From NCBI GenBank assembly GCA_964614525.1, contig CAZTPA010000031.1, positions 1-33,400 of the forward strand: 33,400 nt of DNA. The letters are read 5' to 3'. Every line of letters starts with the position of its first letter. Within the stretch, counting starts at the first letter, position 1. Both the position numbers and the translations under genes were made by a program. Shown one piece after another: positions 9,767-15,745 of the stretch. The notes below the pieces were generated by a model that was not told the origin of the DNA, made no database searches, and worked only from the letters and a program-made list of their open reading frames with translations. The DNA is from PWND01 sp964614525 (GTDB taxonomy: Bacteria; Bacteroidota; Bacteroidia; Bacteroidales; UBA7960).

Positions 9767-9797
9767 AAAAAAAGAGGCTTTGAACGGTCTCCTTTTT
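9767..9797. terminator. Imperfect hairpin between convergent genes
   Basis: An A-run and T-run flank an imperfect stem (AAAAGAGGC near 9770-9778 with GGTCTCCTTTT near 9786-9796, one bulge and one G-T pair). Its place between the ends of the secreted-protein gene and the cupin gene fits a shared terminator. Confidence 0.4.
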
Positions 9798-9831
9798 ATC
9801 TAATATAATACGCTAATGAAATAAAACAAAA

Positions 9832-10158
9832 TTATACTCCCTTAATCATTGTTAGCAGCATTTTGAACTTTTCAATTGCAATAACTGCATGAGGAATATT
9901 CGCCGGCATTATTATCGTTTCACCTTCTTTAAGAATATGGGATTTCTTGTCGATCAAGATTTCAACTTCTCCCTCTACTACCTGCACTATTGCATCGAAA
10001 GGAGCAGAGTGCTCACTTAGCTTTTGATCTTTGTCAAATGCAAACAGGCTGATATTGCCTGTTGATTTTTCTAATACTTTTTTGCTAACCACACTATTAG
10101 TAGCATATTCAATGTCTTTTTTGAAATTAATCTTTGTACTATGATTGAAATTACTCAT
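9832..10158 (-). CDS. Small cupin-domain protein
   Basis: A 108-residue single-domain cupin. Cupin motif 1 is seen as EHSAPFDAIVQVVEGE (49-64, His50) and motif 2 as MPANIPHAV (84-92, His90), with a glycine-rich turn between them. His50 and His90 could bind a metal, though the usual HxH pair is reduced to one histidine. Small cupins with this EHSAPFDA signature are frequent in anaerobes beside redox genes, and their reaction is unknown. It is the last gene of the hcp cluster, 32 nt after the BFD-like gene. A run of 12 A on the coding strand lies just upstream of the ATG. Confidence 0.75.
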   Translation of the reverse strand: MSNFNHSTKINFKKDIEYATNSVVSKKVLEKSTGNISLFAFDKDQKLSEHSAPFDAIVQVVEGEVEILIDKKSHILKEGETIIMPANIPHAVIAIEKFKMLLTMIKGV

Positions 10159-10190
10159 TTTATTTTTTTTTTTTGTTTAAATAGGATTGT

Positions 10191-10382
10191 TTAAAGTTTA
10201 ACTGATCCGTTAATTTTTTCCAATATAATATAAATATCATCAACGCAGCCACCACAGATAGTGCCTGCTTCAGTTTCTTTCTGCACATCTTCAATACTTA
10301 GCAAGTTTTTTTCTCTTATTGCTTTTTCAATTTCACTTTGCTTAATTTCCATGCAGGTGCAAATTATCGGGTCTTTTTCCAT
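10191..10382 (-). CDS. BFD-like [2Fe-2S]-binding protein
   Basis: A 63-residue protein with CTC near the N-terminus (Cys8, Cys10) and CGGC later (Cys43, Cys46). This C-x-C-x32-C-x2-C layout is that of the BFD (bacterioferritin-associated ferredoxin-like) [2Fe-2S] domain. The family is found free-standing, as Bfd, and inside NirB, NifU and others as a small electron carrier. Here it lies between hcp and a cupin, which suggests an electron-transfer or iron-sulfur role in the same response. That is inferred from position only. Confidence 0.8.
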   Translation of the reverse strand: MEKDPIICTCMEIKQSEIEKAIREKNLLSIEDVQKETEAGTICGGCVDDIYIILEKINGSVKL

Positions 10383-10434
10383 TATGATATTATTTTAAAT
10401 TTCTGGAAATCACTAATTTTCTCTGATTTAATAA

Positions 10435-10481
10435 AAGTGTTTCTCTTTGTTTTCTTAGTAATATAACAAAGAGAAACACTT
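10435..10481 (-). terminator. Long perfect hairpin after hcp
   Basis: A 17-bp perfect stem (10435-10451 with 10465-10481) and a 13-nt loop. It begins about 14 nt after the hcp stop when read on minus and is followed there by TTTTATT. It can end hcp transcripts or reduce read-through into the BFD and cupin genes. Confidence 0.7.
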
Positions 10482-10495
10482 AGTGTTTAATTGCT

Positions 10496-12154
10496 TTAAT
10501 TTAAAAAGATTTTCATATCTTCATCAACTGTTGTAATTCCTGCTATTCCAAAATTCTTAACCAGCACATTAGCTACATTTGGTGATAGAAAAGCAGGCAG
10601 GGTAGGACCTAAGTGAATATTTTTTACACCCAAAGACAATAATGCCAAAAGAACTATAACAGCTTTTTGTTCGTACCATGCAATATTGTATGCTATCGGT
10701 AATTCATTGATATCATTTAATTCAAAAACTTCTTTTAATTTCAGAGCTATAACAGCCAAAGAGTAGCTATCGTTGCACTGGCCTGCATCCAAAACCCTTG
10801 GAATTCCGTTTATATCTCCCAGGGGAAGTTTGTTATATCTATACTTAGCGCAACCTGCAGTTAAAATAACTGTATCTTTTGGTAGTTTTTCGGCAAATTC
10901 AGTGTAATATTCGCGGTCTTTCATTCTACCATCACAACCCGCCATTACAAAGAATTTACGGATGGCTCCTGATTTTACAGCCTCAACTATTTTATCTGCC
11001 AGCTGAATAACTTGATTATGAGCAAAACCTCCAACAATTTCTCCTGTCTCTATTTCTTTTGGTGGTGGACATTTTTTTGCATGTTCTATTATTGCGGAAA
11101 AATCTTTGCTTTTCTTGTTTTTTCTGTCCGGGATATGAATGGCTCCTTCCAGTCCGGATGAACCTGTAGTGTATATTCTGTCTGTATAGGTAGCATTTTT
11201 CAAAGGTGGAACTATACAATTTGTTGTAAATAATATAGGCCCGTTAAATGCTTCAAACTCTTCACGTTGCTTCCACCACGAATTTCCATAATTACCAACG
11301 AAATGTTCATACTTTTTAAAAGCCGGATAATAGTTTGCCGGCAGCATCTCACTGTGAGTATAAACATCTACTCCGGTGTCTTTAGTTTGTTCTAAAAGGT
11401 CTTCCATATCTCGCAAATCATGTCCGCTTATAAGAATTGCAGGATTTTTTCTTACTCCTATATTTACTTTTGTGATTTCCGGATTTCCGTACGCGCCGGT
11501 ATTTGCCTTATCAAGCAAAGCCATTACTTCAACTCCATATTTTCCGCATTCTAATACCATTGCCGTGAGTTCTTCTGCAGTGAGACTATCATCAAGGCTT
11601 GCAGCCAATCCCTTTTGCATAAAAGAAAATATGTCATTTTCCTTTTCTCCCAAATTTAAAGCATGTTCTGCATATGCAGCCATACCTTTAATTCCATATA
11701 TTATCAGTTCTCTCAATGATCTAATGTCTTCATTTTTCGACAACTGAAGAACTCCTACTTCTGGAGCTTTTTCTTCAAACTCTTCCTTGGAATTAGCGTA
11801 CCATTTTGCCGCTTCCGGAAGATTTTCTTTATCGGTGAGAAGCCCTTTTTCTTCAAGTAGCTTTTCTAATCGAAGGCGAATGGCAAAGCCCTCCTTGAGT
11901 TTTTCGACAAATCGTTGCTTGTCAAAATTTGCGTTGGTAATGGTCATGAACAATCCTTCCATAATGAACTTATTGGCATCGTCATCCTCTATGCCATTAT
12001 CTCTGGCAATATTTGTGTAAACAGACATGCCTCTCAAGAAATACATCAGTGAATCCTGAATTCCTGCAACTTCAGGGGTTTTTCCACAGACTCCTTTGAT
12101 TGTACAACCTTCGCCTTTGGCGGCTTCCTGGCATTGAAAACAAAACATATTCAT
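10496..12154 (-). CDS. hcp: Hydroxylamine reductase / hybrid cluster protein (class I)
   Basis: A 552-residue Hcp of normal length. The N-terminal cysteines Cys5, Cys8, Cys17 and Cys23 (C-x2-C-x8-C-x5-C) match class I, the [4Fe-4S] type of strict anaerobes. All hybrid-cluster ligands known from the Desulfovibrio protein are present with an offset of one: His245, Glu269, Cys313, Cys407, Cys435, Cys460 and Glu495. The enzyme is cytoplasmic. Hydroxylamine reduction and, more recently, NO reductase activity and S-nitrosylation are reported for Hcp in other bacteria. The gene lies 110 nt after a ferredoxin gene and in the same direction as an Rrf2 regulator, so NO or redox control is likely. Confidence 0.97.
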   Translation of the reverse strand: MNMFCFQCQEAAKGEGCTIKGVCGKTPEVAGIQDSLMYFLRGMSVYTNIARDNGIEDDDANKFIMEGLFMTITNANFDKQRFVEKLKEGFAIRLRLEKLLEEKGLLTDKENLPEAAKWYANSKEEFEEKAPEVGVLQLSKNEDIRSLRELIIYGIKGMAAYAEHALNLGEKENDIFSFMQKGLAASLDDSLTAEELTAMVLECGKYGVEVMALLDKANTGAYGNPEITKVNIGVRKNPAILISGHDLRDMEDLLEQTKDTGVDVYTHSEMLPANYYPAFKKYEHFVGNYGNSWWKQREEFEAFNGPILFTTNCIVPPLKNATYTDRIYTTGSSGLEGAIHIPDRKNKKSKDFSAIIEHAKKCPPPKEIETGEIVGGFAHNQVIQLADKIVEAVKSGAIRKFFVMAGCDGRMKDREYYTEFAEKLPKDTVILTAGCAKYRYNKLPLGDINGIPRVLDAGQCNDSYSLAVIALKLKEVFELNDINELPIAYNIAWYEQKAVIVLLALLSLGVKNIHLGPTLPAFLSPNVANVLVKNFGIAGITTVDEDMKIFLN

Positions 12155-12264
12155 AATTTCTTCATTTTTATTTGGTTAATAAATTATTGTTATTTGTCTG
12201 CAAATGTTGTAATTTAGATTTAAAATTATTAAAAATACACCCAAAATGCAAATTTTATAAATTC

Positions 12265-13149
12265 TTATACCCATTCTTCTTTTAAAATATCTCCTTCCGT
12301 GCTTACAATGATTTCTTTTACCGGAATTTTTCTTTTTGCTCGTTCTGTTGCCATTTTTGCAATTTGAATAAGCCCGGAGCAACAAGGAACTTCCATCATC
12401 ATAACCGTAAAAGTGTTAACATTTGCATTGTCAATCATTGCAGTGAGTTTTTCAACATATGTATCTTTTCCCGAATCAAGCTTGGGACATGCAATAGCCA
12501 GGCCTTTCCCTTTAAGATATTTGCTGTGAAAGTTTCCCATTGAAAATGCAACACAGTCGGCAGCTAATAAAACATCAGCATCTTGAAAATATGGCGCTTG
12601 TGGATTTACAAGATGTAATTGTACAGGCCATTGCCTTAATTCTGAGGTCTGTTCAACTGCATTATTATTTGTGCCGATATTTGATTCAGCTTTATTGTTA
12701 AATATCATTTTTGAACCGGGACAGCCTCCGCCGCCAAATACTTCATGAATAGCATCGCTCATTTTTTCTTCCTTTTTCTGATTGTTTTTTAATTTATTTA
12801 AATCTACTGCCAGATTATTCTCTTTAATGTATTTAATTCCTTGTTCCACGAAATCCATTTGATTGTGATCAATAAGGTGATTTAAATGTGCTATTATAGT
12901 TGCCTCTCCCTTTGGGGATATTCTTTTCATTACTTTGATTTCATCGTATGGCTCCGCTACTCTTTCTTCAAGAGTAATTGCACCTACCGGACAATCACCA
13001 ATACAAGCGCCCAAGCCGTCACAATAAAGGTCACTTATCATGCGTGCTTTATTATCAATTAGTTGCAGTGCACCTTCATGACAGCCTTCTACGCAAAGGC
13101 CGCAACCATTACACAAATCCTCATCAATCTTTATTATGGTTCTTTTCAT
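12265..13149 (-). CDS. Hcp-associated ferredoxin (4Fe-4S plus atypical second cluster)
   Basis: A 294-residue protein. At the N-terminus are two ferredoxin motifs. The first is complete (Cys13, Cys16, Cys19, Cys23). The second, CDGLGACIGDCP (43-54), has Cys43, Cys49 and Cys53 with Leu46 where a second cysteine is usual. A basic linker follows (about 120-130), then GGGGCPGS (about 139-146) and a C-terminal domain with PCCSG. The layout matches the ferredoxin that often sits beside hcp in anaerobes and probably feeds it electrons. It lies 52 nt downstream of the Rrf2 gene. Co-transcription is likely, since I found no -7 box in the gap. Confidence 0.85.
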   Translation of the reverse strand: MKRTIIKIDEDLCNGCGLCVEGCHEGALQLIDNKARMISDLYCDGLGACIGDCPVGAITLEERVAEPYDEIKVMKRISPKGEATIIAHLNHLIDHNQMDFVEQGIKYIKENNLAVDLNKLKNNQKKEEKMSDAIHEVFGGGGCPGSKMIFNNKAESNIGTNNNAVEQTSELRQWPVQLHLVNPQAPYFQDADVLLAADCVAFSMGNFHSKYLKGKGLAIACPKLDSGKDTYVEKLTAMIDNANVNTFTVMMMEVPCCSGLIQIAKMATERAKRKIPVKEIIVSTEGDILKEEWV

Positions 13150-13201
13150 TTTTATCTGACTTTTTGTTAATTTGTTTTTTCATCATTATTATATCATTTA
13201 A

Positions 13202-13600
13202 CTATACCATTGATAACTTTTTATTCAGTAAGTAATTTTCAAACTCCTCACTGAACTTTTCTCTCAATCCTCCTAAAATGCAATTTTCAAAAGGACAATC
13301 CGTGCAACTCATCTTACAAGTTGTATCATTTGAAATATTTCCTTCAATCAAAACATATATATCCAACAGGTTTATTTCATCAGCTCGCTTTTTTAAAACA
13401 AAACCGCCTTTTGGGCCTCTCGTCGATGTTAATAATCCGTATTTTACCAATTGTTGTAATATTTTAGATGTATGGTTTTTTGAGAAACCTGTTTGCTCAG
13501 AAATCTGTAATGCATTTAAACCGAGGTCATTTTTGGCTATTAAAGCCATTGCATGAATAGCTATTGTTGCGGCTTCTGATATGTTAAATAATTTACTCAT
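13202..13600 (-). CDS. Rrf2-family transcriptional regulator with Cys cluster
   Basis: A 132-residue winged-helix regulator. The helix-turn-helix covers LQISEQTGFSKNHTSKILQQ (about 31-50) and is followed by a wing (GPKGGFVL). Four cysteines, Cys95, Cys99, Cys102 and Cys107 (C-x3-C-x2-C-x4-C), lie where Rrf2 proteins such as IscR and NsrR bind an Fe-S cluster, so it is likely a redox or NO sensor. I place the start at 13600 (MSKLFN), not at the upstream ATG at 13663, because a promoter with both boxes lies between them and the extra 21 residues are hydrophobic and unlike the family. It heads the cluster with ferredoxin and hcp and probably controls them. Confidence 0.88.
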   Translation of the reverse strand: MSKLFNISEAATIAIHAMALIAKNDLGLNALQISEQTGFSKNHTSKILQQLVKYGLLTSTRGPKGGFVLKKRADEINLLDIYVLIEGNISNDTTCKMSCTDCPFENCILGGLREKFSEEFENYLLNKKLSMV

Positions 13601-13620
13601 CTTTATAAATAAGAAAACAG

Positions 13621-13632
13621 GTATTTGAATAC
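13621..13632. promoter_or_regulatory. Inverted repeat at the Rrf2 transcription start, possible operator
   Basis: GTATT-TG-AATAC is a perfect 5-bp inverted repeat with a 2-nt spacer, placed just after the -7 box and over the expected start site of the Rrf2 gene. Autoregulation by binding here is inferred. Confidence 0.4.
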
Positions 13633-13633
13633 G

Positions 13634-13664
13634 CAAATATATGTATAAATAAAATACTGACAAA
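13634..13664 (-). promoter_or_regulatory. Bacteroidota-type promoter of the Rrf2/hcp cluster
   Basis: On minus, a TTTG (complement of 13661-13664), a 19-nt spacer and TATATTTG (complement of 13634-13641) match the -33/-7 consensus. The predicted start is near 13627, giving a leader of about 27 nt to the ATG at 13600. Confidence 0.65.
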
Positions 13665-13786
13665 AAAAATTTTTATTTATTTTAAAATGAGATAATCAGG
13701 ATATCGCTATTTGCTTGATTATAGGCAAAAAGGAAGCATATAAAATATTATTATCTCACTATGGTTAAAAGTCAGTCCGTTATTTT

Positions 13787-13794
13787 TATCTTTG
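13787..13794 (+). promoter_or_regulatory. Possible -7 box for the MTH1187-type gene
   Basis: TATCTTTG fits TAnnTTTG and lies about 45 nt before the ATG. No exact TTG is present at the -33 position. Confidence 0.4.
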
Positions 13795-13839
13795 AATTTC
13801 CAATTATTTTAAAAATAAGTTTAATAAAAAAACATTAAA

Positions 13840-14151
13840 ATGTCAGTACTTGTAGAATTTGCAATGTTTCCAACAGATGTAGGCGAGAGTAAAAGCGCAT
13901 ATATCGGACGAATAATAAAAATGATTGATGAATCAGGTTTTAATTATAAGCTTACTCCAATGGGTACTATAATTGAGGCTGACGAGCTCGGAGATATTCT
14001 GGCTCTCATTGAAAAATCATATAAGCAGCTAGAGCCGGATTGCAATAGAGTTTACTCAACCATAAAGATTGACATTAGAAAAGGAAAAGGCAACAGAATG
14101 AAAGATAAAGTTAAATCGGTTGAGGAAAAAATTGGGACATTAAAAAAGTAG
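13840..14151 (+). CDS. MTH1187-family thiamine-binding-like protein
   Basis: A 103-residue cytoplasmic protein. It begins with the family's beta strand (VLVEFAMFPTD) and continues with an SAYIGRIIKMIDESG helix, the YKLTPMGTIIEAD strand and a helix ending in a basic tail. This is the MTH1187/YkoF-like ferredoxin-type fold, some members of which bind thiamine or a related small molecule. It is divergently placed from the Rrf2 gene. It has its own -7 box, and the next gene has its own promoter, so it is probably monocistronic. Its link to the neighbours is unknown. Confidence 0.8.
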   Translation: MSVLVEFAMFPTDVGESKSAYIGRIIKMIDESGFNYKLTPMGTIIEADELGDILALIEKSYKQLEPDCNRVYSTIKIDIRKGKGNRMKDKVKSVEEKIGTLKK

Positions 14152-14158
14152 CAACAAA

Positions 14159-14189
14159 TTTGTTATAATTTTTATATTTCTTATCTTTA
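14159..14189 (+). promoter_or_regulatory. Promoter of the lipoprotein pair
   Basis: TTTG at 14159-14162, a 19-nt spacer and TATCTTTA at 14182-14189 (one mismatch to TAnnTTTG). The predicted start lies about 20 nt before the ATG at 14219. Confidence 0.5.
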
Positions 14190-14218
14190 CTTTTTTCAGT
14201 AACTATAAACCTCTTATT

Positions 14219-15046
14219 ATGAAAACATTATTTAGCAAAACATCATCTTTTATATTATTAATTGTCATTTTTCTTTCAGCAATTTTTGGATGTAAAAAAG
14301 ATGATCCCGGAACTCCTCCCGAAATTCCACCGGAGTCATCATTTGTAATGGATTTTTCTGATTTTGAGCAGGATGAGGAAAAGCTAAACATATTGGCAGA
14401 TGATTATTCAAACTATCAAAGGGCTGTTGCTCATGTTTTTGTTTGGAATGTGGTTATTAGCATTCATCTGGCTGTTCCGGTTGCTACCTTTGTGCATTCA
14501 TTCGACCATACTCCTGAATATCAAGCTGATGAAGAATCATGGAAGTGGTCATATGATGTTGTTGTAGGAAATAATACCTATACGGCAAATTTATATGGAA
14601 AAGTTTTTGACACATACATCAAATGGGATATGTATGTCAGCAAAACCGGCATAGGTGCTTTTACTGATTTTCATTGGTATTTTGGCACATCTGATAAAGA
14701 TAATTCAAGTGGAGAATGGACTTTACATGCATCTCCAAGTGAACCTCATGAATTTGTTGAAATTGTTTGGAATAAGAATCTGAGCGATGATAATTATGAG
14801 ATTAAATACACAAATATTGTTCCTGATGGTCCTGAAAATGGAGGTTATATAACATATGGGTTTACCAATGATGAACTATACAATGCTTTTTATAAAATAT
14901 ATAATAAAGGAGAAGATAATCTTATTGAAATTGATTGGCATAGAACAAATAAAAATGGCAGAATAAAAGACCCGGCTTTTTTCGAAGATGATGAATTCAG
15001 ATGTTGGGATGAACTTTTTTTTAATACTGAATGCTTAACATATTAA
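14219..15046 (+). CDS. Lipoprotein of unknown function
   Basis: A 275-residue protein. The signal peptide ends in a lipobox (AIFGC, Cys25) and is followed by KKDDPG and a proline-rich linker (PPEIPPE), so it should be lipidated, and the linker suggests display away from the membrane. The rest is rich in aromatic and acidic residues with alternating strands (WSYDVVVGNNTYTANLYGK, FTDFHWYFGTSD), like a beta-sandwich or lipocalin-like barrel. I do not recognise the family. It is followed after 22 nt by a second lipoprotein, presumably in the same transcript. Confidence 0.75.
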   Translation: MKTLFSKTSSFILLIVIFLSAIFGCKKDDPGTPPEIPPESSFVMDFSDFEQDEEKLNILADDYSNYQRAVAHVFVWNVVISIHLAVPVATFVHSFDHTPEYQADEESWKWSYDVVVGNNTYTANLYGKVFDTYIKWDMYVSKTGIGAFTDFHWYFGTSDKDNSSGEWTLHASPSEPHEFVEIVWNKNLSDDNYEIKYTNIVPDGPENGGYITYGFTNDELYNAFYKIYNKGEDNLIEIDWHRTNKNGRIKDPAFFEDDEFRCWDELFFNTECLTY

Positions 15047-15068
15047 TAAACCTCCAAAAAACAAAACA

Positions 15069-15653
15069 ATGAAAATAAAACTAGTAATTGCACTGTTTGT
15101 TGTTGCTGTATTTGCTTCTTGCGACAATTTTAAGGATAAAAATGAAGTTGCCAAAGGACAAACTGAAGAAAATTTGCCTGAAATTGATCAAGCATTTATG
15201 TCTAATCTTATTAGTTTTTGCGGCCAATCGTTTTCAGGTCGCCAGGTATTTTCAAAGGAAGGTCGTGAAAGTTGGGAGGGAAGAAAATTTGTGATGCACT
15301 TTACTTTGTGTGAAGAGGACAGAGTGCATATTCCTTTTCATGTTGATAACGATAAATCCCGTACCTGGATGTTTTTAGCGGAAGATGGCAAGCTGAGATT
15401 TCGTCATGATCACAGGCATGAAGACGGAACACCCGAAGATCAAACTCTTTATGGTGGTTATGCAGATGGTAAGGGCACAGATTTAATTCAATGTTTTCCG
15501 CAAGATGAATATACTGAAAAATTGCTTGATGATGAATACCATCGTCAATGGAATGTTGCCTTTGCTGAAGACTTGTCAACATTTACTTATGAACTGTTTC
15601 TTAATGATGAGCTGGTTTTTGCTTTGGAATTTGACCTGACAGAGCCATTATAA
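15069..15653 (+). CDS. Lipoprotein with HDHRHEDG motif, conserved family of unknown function
   Basis: A 194-residue lipoprotein with lipobox VFASC (Cys18). After a short acidic linker the domain shows CGQSFSGR (51-58), then FVMHFTLCEEDRVHIPFHVD (74-93), SRTWMFL, and a striking RFRHDHRHEDGTPED (110-124). Three cysteines (51, 81, 142) lie in the mature domain. I recall similar secreted proteins of unknown function in other Gram-negative bacteria with the same FHV...SRTW...HDHRHEDG order, but this was not checked by search. The histidine-acid cluster could bind a metal. It forms a pair with the preceding lipoprotein gene and ends at a strong terminator. Confidence 0.75.
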   Translation: MKIKLVIALFVVAVFASCDNFKDKNEVAKGQTEENLPEIDQAFMSNLISFCGQSFSGRQVFSKEGRESWEGRKFVMHFTLCEEDRVHIPFHVDNDKSRTWMFLAEDGKLRFRHDHRHEDGTPEDQTLYGGYADGKGTDLIQCFPQDEYTEKLLDDEYHRQWNVAFAEDLSTFTYELFLNDELVFALEFDLTEPL

Positions 15654-15677
15654 TAATGATATAATTTTTAAATTTAT

Positions 15678-15717
15678 AAAAAAAGAGAGATACCCAAACT
15701 GAGTATCTCTCTTTTTT
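15678..15717. terminator. Bidirectional terminator between lipoproteins and ppdK
   Basis: A 9-bp perfect stem (15685-15693 with 15703-15711) extends through a flanking A-run and T-run. The convergent gene ends on both sides support use from both strands. Confidence 0.85.
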
Positions 15718-15745
15718 ATTATTCAAATTATTCAGACTAGAATAA

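Noticed and set aside
10163..10174. Run of 12 T on plus just upstream of the cupin ATG (A-run on the coding strand)
   Set aside because: It lies outside the coding region, so slippage would not alter the protein. A-rich leaders are ordinary in this kind of genome.
11376..11747. 123-codon open frame on plus, opposite hcp
   Set aside because: It lies entirely inside hcp, which has all its catalytic residues. The translation has no recognisable domain and looks like antisense of coding DNA.
12176..12385. 69-codon minus-strand frame between hcp and the ferredoxin gene
   Set aside because: Overlaps the end of the ferredoxin gene in another frame; its peptide is Lys/Asn/Ile-rich without any motif.
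13601..13663. Upstream ATG adding 21 residues to the Rrf2 protein
   Set aside because: A complete promoter (13634-13664) and an inverted repeat lie in this stretch, and the added residues do not fit the family's N-terminus.
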